This document shows, piece after piece, positions 31,587 to 43,300 of a stretch of 64,000 nucleotides of DNA. Below the pieces are notes generated by a model. That model was not told the origin of the DNA and did not search any database. It saw nothing but the letters and a program-made list of their open reading frames with translations. Origin of the DNA: Phycisphaerae bacterium (GTDB lineage Bacteria > Planctomycetota > Phycisphaerae > Phycisphaerales > Phycisphaeraceae); contig JAUIGU010000017.1 of assembly GCA_030432595.1 (NCBI GenBank), positions 1 to 64,000 of the forward strand, read 5' to 3'. The translations under genes were made by a program, and so were the position numbers. The stretch's first letter is position 1; every line of letters begins with the position of its first letter.

Positions 31587-32023
31587 GTTGCATCTTTGCT
31601 CAAGGCGACTTGGGAATCTTTCACATCGACGCCCAACGTTGGCCCGATGAGCGTCCACTCGGCTTAGGCCAAAGGTTCTGCACTCTGTTTGTCACCGGTC
31701 CCGGTGCCGATATTGATGTCTTGGCCGATCGCGCAACCTCAACCATCCGCGACTGGGGATCGCGTTATTTCTGCTGCTTCGGGTGGAAGTGCTCCGAACT
31801 ACACGACGCGATCGATATGAATCACGTGATGATGCAGGTCGATCACCTGGTACCCGACGATGAGCATCTCATGACAACGTGGCACGAGAACAAGCCGCTT
31901 GATGACGCTGTGTTTTTCTGGCGGAGAGCCGCCGCCGACGATCACGGAAGATTTGATCGGCACTTGGTTGTCACGGACCAGTTTGATATCAACGCAGTTG
32001 TTGATTCTGCCCAACGGCAGTAA
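31583..32023 (+). CDS. Small protein of unknown function overlapping gltA
   Basis: A GTG at 31583 overlaps the gltA stop (GTGA), which indicates translational coupling, and opens 146 residues starting [20 protein letters not shown]. The central part ([20 protein letters not shown], then [21 protein letters not shown]) is rich in His, Asp and Trp. I do not recognise a characterised family. The base composition is clearly lower in GC than the neighbours and codon use is less biased at third positions, which suggests recent arrival. It ends 3 bases before the convergent Uma2 gene. Confidence 0.62.
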
Positions 32024-32026
32024 ACG

Positions 32027-32692
32027 TCAAGCAAAGAACTCGCACACCTTCGCCTCAAACCCCGGCAACACCGCCCCGCCGTCGATGGTGTCGCCTTCGC
32101 CGAGCGTGGTGCTCTGGTCCACGGCGGTGTAGACCGTCACGCTTTTGGTCGGCGGGTCGACGTACCACACGACCGACGTACCCGCCTGGAAGTATTCGCG
32201 AAGCTTGCGGTCCATCTCGCCTTTCGTATTGGACTTCGACAGAACTTCGATAGCCAAGGTAGGCGCAATGGCTGGTACGGGGTCGTCTCGGTCGTAGGCG
32301 ATCGACTTGTCGTAGAACGCGACGTCGGGCACACGGACCTGATCGGGGAGCAGCCGAACCATGCCCTGGGCGCCGGCGAGGAAGCCCAGTTTGTTGGCCT
32401 TTACGAAGGCCCCCAGAAGCATGATGATGTTGGTGCCGATCTGATCTTCGTCGAATCCCACGGGCTTCTCCACAAGCGTGCCGTCGACCAACTCGCAGAG
32501 GCGGTCGTGATGCGCGTCGATGGCGACGACATCGTCCACCGTGGCCGTTCCGGGCCAGGGGTTGAACCAGATCCGGTGCAGCGGGACGTTGCCGAGCGAC
32601 GCCATCCACTCTTCCGCGTTGGCGAAACGCGGGAACTCGTCGCGCCGGAACGTGACGGCGTCGTCGGAGGATGACTCGCCCTTTGCGATCAT
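32027..32692 (-). CDS. Uma2-family (DUF820) putative endonuclease
   Basis: The 221-residue protein has the restriction-endonuclease-like core of the Uma2 family: LCELVDGTLVEKPVG, then RVPDVAFYDKSIAYD with the catalytic Asp, and PTLAIEVLSKSNTKGEMDRK with the E-x-K-like residues, then YFQAGTSVVWYVDPPTKSVTVY. This family is common in cyanobacteria and planctomycetes, often in many copies. Its biological role is not established, with mobile-element association or DNA repair proposed. It is transcribed in the same direction as msrB and its start lies 4 bases past the msrB stop, so the pair may be one unit. Confidence 0.87.
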   Translation of the reverse strand: MIAKGESSSDDAVTFRRDEFPRFANAEEWMASLGNVPLHRIWFNPWPGTATVDDVVAIDAHHDRLCELVDGTLVEKPVGFDEDQIGTNIIMLLGAFVKANKLGFLAGAQGMVRLLPDQVRVPDVAFYDKSIAYDRDDPVPAIAPTLAIEVLSKSNTKGEMDRKLREYFQAGTSVVWYVDPPTKSVTVYTAVDQSTTLGEGDTIDGGAVLPGFEAKVCEFFA

Positions 32693-32696
32693 GTCG

Positions 32697-33311
32697 TCAT
32701 TCTACCGTGTCGGTGTCGGTTCCCGAACCCCCGGGCAAAGCGTCGGGCGAACCGAGAAACACCAGCGCATCCCCGTTGATGCAGTAGCGCAGCCCCGTCG
32801 TGTCGCGCGGGCCGTCGGGGAAGACGTGGCCCAGGTGGCCGTTGCAGGTGGCGCAGCGGACTTCGGTGCGGCGGTAGAAGTCGTTCTCGACCTCTTCGAC
32901 GACGCTTTGGTCGGTCGCGGGCCGGTCGAAGCTCGGCCAGCCGGTGCCGGAGCGGAACTTGTTCGCGGTGCGGAAGAGCACGGTGTCGCACCCGGCGCAG
33001 CGGAAGTCGCCGGGGGTGACGTCGTGCTTGAGGTCGTTGAGCGGGGAGGTGAACGGCCGCTCGGTGCCGGCCTTGCGGAGGATGTAGTACTGCTCGTCGG
33101 TGAGGCGCTCTTTCCACTGCGCATCGGTGAGGTCGCGGAGGCCCTGCGGGTCCGGGTTCAGTTCGGGGTGGTCGGCGTGGACGACAGAAGCGGCGGGCGC
33201 GTCAGCAGCGTCGGAGCCGGCGGGGGCACAGGCGGTGAGCGCGATCGCGAGGCCGGCGGCGGCGAAAAGATGCAGGAAGGCACAGAAACGGGAGAGGAGC
33301 ACGCGTTGCAT
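32697..33311 (-). CDS. msrB: Peptide-methionine (R)-S-oxide reductase, lipoprotein form
   Basis: MsrB reduces the R isomer of methionine sulfoxide in proteins. The 204-residue chain carries a signal sequence with lipobox L-T-A-C (Cys28), so this copy is likely lipid-anchored outside the cytoplasm. The domain (about 60-190) has both zinc pairs, C-A-G-C (105/108) and C-A-T-C (153/156), FRSGTGWPSFDRP, GHLGHVFPDGP and the catalytic Cys177 in LRYCING. No resolving Cys is obvious near position 120 of the family, so recycling may need another thiol partner. No msrA is adjacent. Confidence 0.93.
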   Translation of the reverse strand: MQRVLLSRFCAFLHLFAAAGLAIALTACAPAGSDAADAPAASVVHADHPELNPDPQGLRDLTDAQWKERLTDEQYYILRKAGTERPFTSPLNDLKHDVTPGDFRCAGCDTVLFRTANKFRSGTGWPSFDRPATDQSVVEEVENDFYRRTEVRCATCNGHLGHVFPDGPRDTTGLRYCINGDALVFLGSPDALPGGSGTDTDTVE

Positions 33312-33359
33312 GGTGGACTCTACGCGGGGGCGAAGGGGTGGGGTCGTGTGGGTGCTTGG

Positions 33360-33391
33360 TAAAGCCTAGAGATGGCCATCTCCGGGCTTTA
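33360..33391. repeat. 32-bp palindrome, family B, copy 1
   Basis: The right half CCATCTCCGGGCTTTA (33376-33391) is identical to the consensus. The left half TAAAGCCTAGAGATGG (33360-33375) has two changes from perfect pairing. It lies between the divergent msrB and purK genes, about 45 bases before the purK start. Other copies are at 48906-48936 and, inside ileS, 57382-57413. Confidence 0.85.
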
Positions 33392-33437
33392 GGTGGTGAC
33401 GGAGGCAGAGACGGTGGCGTGCGGTATGGTTCGCGGC

Positions 33438-34688
<1,251 letters not shown>

Positions 34689-34797
34689 TGCGGATTCCAC
34701 GGCATCCACAAATCCTTCGGGCCCGATTCCCGAAGCGGGCCGAGAGGCACGTCCGGACCTGCTTCCCGCAGCGGACGAAATACAAGCCTAGCGGGTT

Positions 34798-34888
34798 GGG
34801 TGCCACGGTCGCTTGCGACCGTGTTCTTCCGTGCTTTCAAGGTGCCAGTCGCTGGTCAACGGCACGGTCGCAAGCGACCGTGGCACCC
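34798..34888. repeat. 26-bp perfect inverted repeat, family D, copy 1
   Basis: The left arm (34798-34823, GGGTGCCACGGTCGCTTGCG...) and right arm (34863-34888) are exact reverse complements, and each arm also folds on itself (CGGTCGC-TT-GCGACCG). The loop between arms is 39 bases. It lies between the convergent purK and glycosyltransferase genes. A second copy is at 56018-56108. Confidence 0.9.
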
Positions 34889-34955
34889 GCCGTGAATTGT
34901 TCAGTTGGGTCTTGAGAGGCATGGACGTGAATCAGTAAGCGCCACGAAGCACGGT

Positions 34956-36254
34956 TCACGCCGCCAAACGCGGGGCGGGGCGTTCGGCACGGCGGCGCGG
35001 GACCGACTCGCCAAGCAAGCGCGATTCGTACAGCCGCAGCACCGGGCCGGCGAAACGCTGTTCCACGAGGTGGGCGGTCTGTTCGGCGGTGGCGGGGTGC
35101 GTGTCGGTGACGATGACGCCCTCGGCGTGGCCGTCGTACACGTCGCGCAGGCGGCGGAGCGGGGCACCACGGTACGACGTGCCTCCCGGGACCAGCGTAT
35201 CGTCGGCGACGGCGGTGACGGTCATGCCCACGTGCCGGGCGGCGCGGAAGGCGGCGTACAGGTTCGGGTGCCAGCCGGCCAGGACGACGCGGCGCACCGA
35301 TTCGCGGATCGACCATTCCTTCACGATGTGTTTCGTGCGCGACCAGCCCAGGAGCGTTTCGAGCTGGTCGGCGTGGAGCGTCGATCGGCCACGGCGATGT
35401 TCCCACTGCGCGGACTGCCGAGCGGTCTGCACGGCGAGCGCGAAGTCGCCGCGCATCCCGAGCCGGCCTTGCAGCGTCGCGGCGCGGTGGATGGCGTCGC
35501 GGCGCAGGGCGCGGCGCATCGGCCTGGGGAAGTAGCGTTCGATCACGATGAGGGCGTCGCGCAGCGCGGCGGCGTGCTGTTTGCCTGTGGGCGCGGACGG
35601 CGTGGGCCAGTGCTGCCGGCGGAAGATCAGATCGTCGAAGCGTTGGACGGTTTGCCCGGTGCGCATGAGACGGCAGGTGAGGTCCAAGTCGGCCGCGCCG
35701 CCGGGGCAGAGCAGCCGGCTGAGCCCGCCGGCGTCGTGGAGGGTCTTGGTGCGCAGCAGCGCCGCGCCCAAGTGGAGGCTCGCGGGCAGCGGGTGGGCCT
35801 CGCCGGCGCCGTCCTCGCGGAGGATACGGCCCGACACGGCGGCGACGGCCGGCTGGTCGTCGAGGGACTGCATGGCGCGTTCGAGCGTGTCGCCGGGCTG
35901 GCCGGGCGTGACGCCGGGGTGCAGCGCGAGCGTGTAGGGGCGTTGCAGCGCCGCGGTGATGACGCCGCCGGGGTCGGTGCCCGGGCGGTGCGGTGCCAGG
36001 TTGACGACGTCGGGGTGGCTCGGGTGAGCCCGGACGGCCTCGAGCGCCTCGGGGTCGTCGTCGCGGAGCACGACCAGAACCGATCGGCCGGCATGGGGCG
36101 GTTGGAGCGTGTGTTGTCCGGCCAAGCCCGACTGCGCCGCCCAGTCGAGGGTCGCGGTGAGGCCTTGGGCGTGGCTTCCGCACGGCCGACCACCGCGCCG
36201 CGGCAGCTTCGGGGCGTCGATGAGCACGGTGACGTCGGCGGCGGCGTGGTTCAC
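34956..36254 (-). CDS. Glycosyltransferase-like protein with a C-terminal Rossmann-type domain
   Basis: From a GTG at 36254 the frame encodes 432 residues. The N-terminal half has the strand/helix order of family 2 glycosyltransferases (RSVLVVLRDDDPEALEAV, PYTLALHPGVTPGQ, AAVSGRILREDGAG, LGAALLRTKTLHDAGGL, AADLDLTCRLMRTG), but the metal-binding DxD is not obvious. The C-terminal half (about 310-430) has a short Rossmann-like motif (VRRVVLAGWHPNLYAAF) and resembles sugar-acceptor domains. The start is uncertain because the frame stays open to an ATG at 36383. Divergent from the next gene, probably sharing a regulatory region. Confidence 0.68.
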   Translation of the reverse strand: MNHAAADVTVLIDAPKLPRRGGRPCGSHAQGLTATLDWAAQSGLAGQHTLQPPHAGRSVLVVLRDDDPEALEAVRAHPSHPDVVNLAPHRPGTDPGGVITAALQRPYTLALHPGVTPGQPGDTLERAMQSLDDQPAVAAVSGRILREDGAGEAHPLPASLHLGAALLRTKTLHDAGGLSRLLCPGGAADLDLTCRLMRTGQTVQRFDDLIFRRQHWPTPSAPTGKQHAAALRDALIVIERYFPRPMRRALRRDAIHRAATLQGRLGMRGDFALAVQTARQSAQWEHRRGRSTLHADQLETLLGWSRTKHIVKEWSIRESVRRVVLAGWHPNLYAAFRAARHVGMTVTAVADDTLVPGGTSYRGAPLRRLRDVYDGHAEGVIVTDTHPATAEQTAHLVEQRFAGPVLRLYESRLLGESVPRRRAERPAPRLAA

Positions 36255-36403
36255 ACGCCCGATATCGGCCACCGCCGTCGCGGCCGACGAACCGCCGACG
36301 CCCGGCCCGATAATTCTGGCTCGCAGACGCGGGGATCGCCGATGCCTTCCGGGCGGTGCGTTGCTGCGCGACGCCCGCGCCACCGGTCCGCGAAAGCCCC
36401 GCC

Positions 36404-38806
36404 ATGCCCACGCCCTCCGCCGCCGCTGTTCCCGACCCCACGGCGGCGCGGCCGGGCGACGTTGCCGGCGCGCTCAAGCGGCTCGAGGCCGCGCTCCAGG
36501 CCGGCGACCTGGCCGGGGTGTCGGCATTACTGCCCGGGCTGATCGACGCCCCCGCCGTCCCGCCGGGCACGCTGGACCCGGTCGTGCGGATCGTGGCGCA
36601 GCACCATCTGGAAAACAACGAACCCACACGGGCCGCCGAAGGTTTTGCGCGGTTGAGCGAGCGCACCGACGCCGACGAACGCCTGCACACGCTGGCGAGG
36701 AACCTGGCGGCGCTGCGTGAACACCGGCCGGGCTTGTACCGACAGGTCGCCGCGCGTCGTGCGGCGTTGCAGACCCTCCCGTTCCGATTCGTCAATGAAC
36801 CGTCCTCGGGCCGCGTGCTCGTCGCGCAAGCCACGGGCACAAACAACGACCAAGGCGGAGAAGGCTTCGCGCTCGTGCCACCGGGCAACCAATTCGACGC
36901 CTTTCTGGAGCAAGCCCGCCAGACGCTGCAATCGAATCCGGAACAACCGCTCGCGTTGCTCGGCCTCGGGGACGGGTACGCGGTCACGCACCTGACGAAG
37001 CACCCGCCCGAACTGTTCATGGACATGACGGTGGCGGTGCACGTCATCGAGCCGGACCTCGACCGGCTGCTCGCGGCGATGCATTTGCACGACTGGGCGG
37101 ACGCGGCGTTGCCCGGCGGCGGGCCGTGGCGCGACGCGCGCTTCCGCTGGCACGTCGGGCCTGAGTGGACGGAGGCGTACCGCACCGCGTGGCAGGACGA
37201 CCCGTGGACGCCGCAGCCCGGCGCCGCGCTGTGCCCGGACCCGGCGTCGGCGCAGGCATTGGCCACGGCGTTGCGCGAGTTGTCCGAGGCCTACCAGGCC
37301 CTCGGCCGCGGCCTGATCGACCACGCGAAACAGCGCTACGCCGAGCGCGACGAAGAAGCATGGTGGGCGCTCTTCGGCGACGACCCGCCGCGCAAGCCGC
37401 GCATGGTCGTGCTCACCTCACGCTTCACCACCGTGCTCCAGTACGCCTCACGCGACACAGCGGCGGCGCTGGAGCGCCTCGGGTGGGACGTGCGGTTTGT
37501 GATTGAGGACCAACCGCACCAGCGGATGAACATCCTCACGTTCGGCCGGATGCTCACGGAGTTCGAGCCCGACGCGTTGTTGTGCATCGATTCGACGCGG
37601 CACGCGATGATGGGCTGGGTGCCCGACGAGTTGCCGTGCGTCTGCTGGGTGCAAGACGCGCTGCCGCGGCTGATGAACGAGCAGCTCGGCAAGGCGATCG
37701 GGCCGCGCGACTTCATTCTGACGTTCTTCGCACCGCGCCTGATCCACGACCACGCCTACCCCGCCCGGCAGTGCCTCGACATGCCGATGATGGTGACCAC
37801 GCCGCGCACCGGGAACCACCCAAAAACACGTGGAAAAAACGGGTCGGACCTGATCTACGCCTCGAACGTGTCCGGCACGGTGGACGTGCTGCGAACCCAA
37901 ACCTGCGAACGCGCCCCCGCCGAGCTGCGTGGCTTGACCGAAGTCGCCGCCGGATTGTTGATCGCGCACTACGAACACGGCGATGCGTTGCCGACCGAAC
38001 CCGACATCGACACGCTGCTTGACGAGGCGGTGGAATCGGGCGCGCTGCCCGGGCATGACGCATCGACGCGGCGCACGCTGCGCGACGCGCTGTGGAACCC
38101 GCTCAACACCGGGCTGTACCGCCAGCAGGCGCTGGGGTGGGTCGTCGACCAGGCACGCGCTCGTGGTTTGTCGCTGCACCTGCACGGCCACGGCTGGGAG
38201 GACCACCCACGCTTCGCGGCATACGCCCGCGGCCCGCTGAGCCACGGGCAGTTGCAGGCCGCGACCGCCGCGGCTCGTTTCGCGCTGCACCTCGAGCCGT
38301 ACGTCTGTTTCACGCACCACCGCCTGCTCGACGCCACCCAGGCCGGCACGCCCGTATTGATCCGCGACCACCCGGGCAACCGCGGGCTTTCGAGCGTCGC
38401 CCGTTTTCTGTTCCGGCACTGCCCGTCGGCGCGGGACGACCGGGGGGCGCGGGAGGCACTGAAACATGATGCCACGCAGAGCGCCCAACTCGAGACGTTG
38501 CTCGCCACGTCGCGCGGGCTGACCTGGGACCTGTCGGGGGACGTGGTCGCGCAGGTCCGCGCGTGGCAGCGCGCGGGTGTGCTGGGGGACGGGTCGGACG
38601 CGCAGCCGCCGCTGCCGCACTTGCAGGCGTTGTCCTTCGACGGCCCGGCCACGCTGGGCGAACGGCTCGACGCGCTGCTGGCCGATCCCGATCGCGTCGA
38701 AACGATCCTCGCCGACCAGCGCGAGATCATCAACGAGCGCTTCACATTTGACGCGGCGTTGCGGCGGGTGATCGCGAGGATGCACGGCCTGCTGACCCAG
38801 GTGTAG
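36404..38806 (+). CDS. Large glycosyltransferase-like protein (Maf/CgeB-like layout)
   Basis: This 800-residue protein starts MPTPSAAAVPDPTAARPGD. Residues about 1-150 are helical, like TPR. About 155-320 contain GLGDGYAVTHLTKHPPELFMDM and VHVIEPDLDRLLAAM, resembling the N-terminal domain of Maf-type flagellin-glycosylation proteins. From about 320 it reads VVLTSRFTTVLQYASRDTAAALERLGWDVRFVIED, then VCWVQDALPRLMNE, and a late block (ALHLEPYVCFTHHRLLDATQAGTPVLIRDH) typical of GT-B glycosyltransferases that choose a nucleotide sugar. Protein or surface glycan glycosylation is the best guess. It is divergent from another glycosyltransferase-like gene. Confidence 0.7.
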   Translation: MPTPSAAAVPDPTAARPGDVAGALKRLEAALQAGDLAGVSALLPGLIDAPAVPPGTLDPVVRIVAQHHLENNEPTRAAEGFARLSERTDADERLHTLARNLAALREHRPGLYRQVAARRAALQTLPFRFVNEPSSGRVLVAQATGTNNDQGGEGFALVPPGNQFDAFLEQARQTLQSNPEQPLALLGLGDGYAVTHLTKHPPELFMDMTVAVHVIEPDLDRLLAAMHLHDWADAALPGGGPWRDARFRWHVGPEWTEAYRTAWQDDPWTPQPGAALCPDPASAQALATALRELSEAYQALGRGLIDHAKQRYAERDEEAWWALFGDDPPRKPRMVVLTSRFTTVLQYASRDTAAALERLGWDVRFVIEDQPHQRMNILTFGRMLTEFEPDALLCIDSTRHAMMGWVPDELPCVCWVQDALPRLMNEQLGKAIGPRDFILTFFAPRLIHDHAYPARQCLDMPMMVTTPRTGNHPKTRGKNGSDLIYASNVSGTVDVLRTQTCERAPAELRGLTEVAAGLLIAHYEHGDALPTEPDIDTLLDEAVESGALPGHDASTRRTLRDALWNPLNTGLYRQQALGWVVDQARARGLSLHLHGHGWEDHPRFAAYARGPLSHGQLQAATAAARFALHLEPYVCFTHHRLLDATQAGTPVLIRDHPGNRGLSSVARFLFRHCPSARDDRGAREALKHDATQSAQLETLLATSRGLTWDLSGDVVAQVRAWQRAGVLGDGSDAQPPLPHLQALSFDGPATLGERLDALLADPDRVETILADQREIINERFTFDAALRRVIARMHGLLTQV

Positions 38807-38897
38807 TCGCCGCGCCCCAAAGTCTCCACACCCTCGATCCAACGCGGCCACGCGCGACGCCGGTTGCGTAGACTGTGGCCCCGCCATCCGGCCGGCC

Positions 38898-40388
38898 GTG
38901 ACGCCCATGCCCGAGACCACCGACGCCCCCGCCCCGCCGGACACGCCGGCCCCCACGACCACAGAGCCCGCCGAGCCCGCGGACCCGGAATCGTTTGAAC
39001 GCGCGGCCGATCCGCCCCGCTCCGACGACCGCCTGCCCTGGCGGGTGTTGTTGTTCCGCGTCGTGGCGATCGTGGTGGCGCTGGCGGTGGGTTCGGGCGT
39101 GTTTGCGGCGCTCAAGGCCACGGCGCCGAAGCTCGACACCGCCGCCGCCGAGGCCGTCCGCACCCGTGTTGTAGCGTACGTGCCGCAGCGCATCGACGTC
39201 CGCCGCGCGTGGCGCGGGTACGGCACCGCCCGCGCGCTGGACTCGGCCGACGTGCCGGCCCGCGTGACCGCGACCGTCGCCTCCGTGCCGGAGCGCATCC
39301 TCGAAGGCGCCGCCGTCCGTCGGGGCGAGCTGCTCGCGCAGCTCGACGAAGTGGACTTCCGCGCCGAGGTTGATCGCCTCGACGCCGCGCTCGCCGAGGC
39401 CCAGGCCACGCTCGACCAACTCGACGTCCAGCAGCGTCGTCTCGAAGACCGCCTCGCGCTCGAAGAGGAAGACGTCCAGATCGCCCGGGAAGAGCTCGAC
39501 CGCGTCCGCAACCTTAATGAGCGCAACGTCACCAACCCGCAGGACGTCGACCGCGCCCGCTCGGCCGACCTCGCCGCCCGGCGGGCCCTGACCGTCACGC
39601 GCGAGACGCTTGACACGATTCCGCCCCGCCGCACCGCGATCGAGGCGCAGGTCCGCGGCTGGCAGGCCCAGCGGCGCGTCGCCGATCAGAACTACCTGCG
39701 AACCAAGATCACCGCGCCAATCCCCGGCGTGCTCGAGATCGTCGATGTCGAGCCCGGCGAGTCCGTGTCGCCCGGCACGCGCGTCGCCCGCATCGTCGAC
39801 CCCTCGGTCATCGAGGTGCCCGTGCGTCTGCCCGCCTCGGCCCGGCCGCGGCTCGCCGTGGACGACGCGGTCACGCTCCGCCCCACGAACCACCCGAGCC
39901 GGACCTTCGACGCCCGCGTCGGGCGCATCAACCCCGGCGACGACCCGCAGACGCGCACCGTCACCGTCTACGCCCTGCTCAACCAGGAGAACCTGCCCGA
40001 TGCCGAACGCCTCGCGCCCGGCACTTTCGTCGAGGCCGACGTCCTCACCGGCCAACCCACGCCGCGCCTCGTCGTGCCCCGTCGGGCGCTGCGCAAGCAG
40101 CACGTCCAGGCACTGATCGAAGACGACCAGGGCGACACCCTCGTGGTCAACCGCCCGGTCACGATCGACTACGCGCTGCGCACCGAGTTGCCGGAGACCG
40201 GCCTTGACGACGACCAGTGGGCCGTGCTTAAAGACGGCGCGCTCGAGCCCGGCACGCCGATCATGGCCACCGCCAGCAGCAGCCTGCTCCCCGGCCAGGC
40301 CGTGAACATCACGCGGACGCTTGGACCGGATCAGCGCTCAACGTCCGAAACCGATCCGCAAAACGACGCCGCGGGGTCGACGCCGTGA
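38898..40388 (+). CDS. RND efflux pump periplasmic adaptor (membrane fusion protein)
   Basis: The 496-residue chain has a Pro/Thr/Ala-rich cytoplasmic start, one membrane helix (LLFRVVAIVVALAVGSGVFAALKA, about 51-74), then the HlyD/AcrA layout. A half-lipoyl domain (VPARVTATVASVPERILEGAAVRRGELLAQLDE) comes first, then a long coiled-coil hairpin (about 150-260), the second lipoyl half (YLRTKITAPIPGVLEIVDVEPGESV) and a beta-barrel. It bridges the inner-membrane pump to an outer-membrane channel. Its stop overlaps the pump gene start by four bases (GTGA). The start is a GTG; ATG 38907 is an alternative. No outer-membrane factor gene follows. Confidence 0.9.
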   Translation: MTPMPETTDAPAPPDTPAPTTTEPAEPADPESFERAADPPRSDDRLPWRVLLFRVVAIVVALAVGSGVFAALKATAPKLDTAAAEAVRTRVVAYVPQRIDVRRAWRGYGTARALDSADVPARVTATVASVPERILEGAAVRRGELLAQLDEVDFRAEVDRLDAALAEAQATLDQLDVQQRRLEDRLALEEEDVQIAREELDRVRNLNERNVTNPQDVDRARSADLAARRALTVTRETLDTIPPRRTAIEAQVRGWQAQRRVADQNYLRTKITAPIPGVLEIVDVEPGESVSPGTRVARIVDPSVIEVPVRLPASARPRLAVDDAVTLRPTNHPSRTFDARVGRINPGDDPQTRTVTVYALLNQENLPDAERLAPGTFVEADVLTGQPTPRLVVPRRALRKQHVQALIEDDQGDTLVVNRPVTIDYALRTELPETGLDDDQWAVLKDGALEPGTPIMATASSSLLPGQAVNITRTLGPDQRSTSETDPQNDAAGSTP

Positions 40389-43300
40389 ACCTATCGGCCT
40401 TCGGCGTCCGCAGGCCCGTGCCGGCCAACCTGCTCATGCTCGGGTTGCTCCTCGCCGGGCTCTATTCCGCGACCACGCTGCGCAAGCAGTTCTTCCCCGA
40501 GGTCGACGCCGAGTCCGCGAACATCGCCTTCGCCTACCCCGGCGCGACCCCCGAGGAGATCGAAGAGACCCTCGCCATCAAGGTCGAGGATGCCATCTTC
40601 GACCTCGACGAAGTCGATGAACTGAACACCACGCTCAGCGAGGGCGGCGGTGGCATCAACGTAAAGTTCGTCGAGGGCCAGGACCCCGACAAAGCGCTCG
40701 AGGAGCTTGAGCGCAAAATCGACGCGCTACAGGACCTGCCCGACGAGTCGGAGGAAATCACGGTCTCGCTACTGGAGCCGACGCTGCCGGTGATCATGAT
40801 CGCGGTGTACGGCGACCTGGACGAGCAGACGCTCAAACAGGCCGCCCGCGCGCTCAAGGACGACCTGCAGGCCCTGCCGGGCATGGGGCAGGTCAGCGTG
40901 TCCGGCACGCGGCGGTACGAGCTGCGCATCGACGTCCGCAGCGCGGCGCTGCTCGAGCAGGGCGTGTCGCTCACGCAGGTCTCGGGCGCGGTGCGGCAGT
41001 GGATGAACGAGGTGCCCGGCGGCACGGTGCGCAACCGCACCGGCAACACGAACGTCCGCACCATGGGCGTCGCCGAAAACGCTGCGGACGTCGAGCAGAT
41101 CGTCGTCCGCGCCTTCCCCGACGGCCGCACCGTGCGCGTCGCCGACGTCGCCACCGTCACCGAGGGCTTCGCCGACACCGGCGTGCAGACGCGCTACAAC
41201 GGCCGGCCCGCGGCGTACCTGACCGTGCTCAAGATCGGCGACCAGGACATCGTCAAGATCGCCGAGATGGTCCGCGCCTACATCGCCGGCCGCAACGGCG
41301 AGGCCTTCCCCTTCTCCGACTGGGAGCGGCGCACCAAGCCCCACGCCTTCGAGGCCTTCGAACTCGCCACCACCAACGCCCGCCCCCTGCCTGCCGGCGC
41401 CACGCTGACGACCTTCACCGACCTCGCCCGTTTCGTGGAGGGCCGGCTCGACCTGCTCTCGCGCAACGCGCTGTTCGGGGCGGCGCTCGTGTTCGCGACA
41501 CTCATGCTGTTTCTGAACTGGCGCGTCGCGCTGTGGGTCGGCGTCGGGCTGCTCACCGCCATGGGCGGCACGCTCGTGCTCATGGGGGCGATGGACGTAA
41601 CCCTCAACCTGCTGACCATGTTCGGGCTGATCGTCGTGCTGGGCCTGCTCGTGGACGACGCGATCGTTGTCTCCGAGAACATCCAGCGCCGCCACGAAGA
41701 AGGCGAGCCCGCGCTCGACGCCGCGGTGCGCGGGGCCGGGCAGGTGCAGTGGCCCGTCATCGCCACGGTCATGACCTCCATCGTCGCCTTCCTGCCGCTT
41801 TCGTTCATCAAGGGCAACATCGGCGACCTGCTCGGGGCGCTGCCCGTCGTCGTCGGCTGCGCGCTGCTGATGTCGCTGGTCGAGTCGCTGCTCATCCTGC
41901 CCAGCCACATGGGCCATTCGCTGATCCACCGCGACCGCCACGCCACGAAGCACAAGGCCCACCACCGCGGCAAGCTCGGACTGCTCCAGCGTTACGAGGC
42001 CCGGCGCGACGCGTTGATCAGCCAGCGCGTCATCCCGGCGTACACCAAGGCGCTCCGCGCGTCGCTGCGTTTCCGGTACGTCTCCGTGGCCGTCGCGCTG
42101 GCCGTGCTGGTCGCATCGACGGGCATGATCGCCGGCGGGCGCGTGCCGTTCGTGTTCCTGCCACAGAACGACGCCGAGACGGTCATCGTCAACGTCCGCC
42201 TGCCGATCGGCACGCCCGAGACCAAGACCGCCGAGATCGTCGAGCGCATCGAGGCCGTCGCCCAGGCGTTGCCGGAGTTCATGAGCATCTCGTCCGTCGT
42301 GGGCGAGACCTCGAACATCGACACGGGCGCGACGTCGGGCTTCTCGCCGCACCTGGCGCAGATGTTCGTGGAGTTGCAGCCGGTGGAGACGCGCGAGCGC
42401 CCGTCGCCGGAGATCATCGAGGCGATGCGTCAAGGGTTGGAGGGTCAGCTTGACGAGGTGGACCGGATCACGTTCGAGCCGATCAGCGGCGGGCCCGGCG
42501 GGCCGGACATCTCGATCAAGGTGCGCGGCCGGGACCTGGACCGCATCCACGAGGCCGTCGCCGAGCTCAAGACCACGCTCAAGCGGTTCAACGGCGTGGC
42601 GGACGTGGCGGACGACAGCGACCTGGGCCAGGCCGAGCAGCGCATCGTGCCCCGCCCCGCCGACGCCGCCGCGGTCGGGCTCACGCCCGAAGACATCGCG
42701 TTGCAGGTGCGCGGTTTTCTTTTCGGATTGGAGCCGCACACCTACGCCGCCGAGCGCGAGGACATCGACGTGCGTGTCCGGGTCGATGAGGCGACGCGTC
42801 GCTCGCTGACCGACATCGAGAACGCCTGGCTGGTCACGCCCGCCGGGCAGAGCGTGCCGCTGCGCGAGGTCGCGGACATCGTGCCGGCCAACACCTACGC
42901 CAGCATCAAGCGCAACGACCGGCAGCGCGTCGTGAACGTCTCGGCGTACGTCCGTCCGGGGGTGTCGCCCGAGCAGGTGACCTCGCAGCTCACGCAGGCC
43001 GAGATGGCCAAGCCCGACTTCGCCGCGGACATGCCGGGGTGGCTCGCGCGGTTCGTGCCCGAGGAAAAGGTCGGGCCCAGCCAGCTCGACCTGATCCGCG
43101 ACCACTACGCGTCGCTGGAGATCGCGTTTGCGGGCCGGCAGGAGCAGCAGGCCGACGCGTTCTCGACGCTGCCAATCGGTGCCGCGGCCGCGGGGATCAT
43201 GATCTACATCATTCTCGCGTGGCTGTTCGGCAGCTACCTGCAGCCGTTGACGGTGATGGCGGTGATCCCGTTCGCGCTGATCGGCGCGGTGTGGGGGCAC

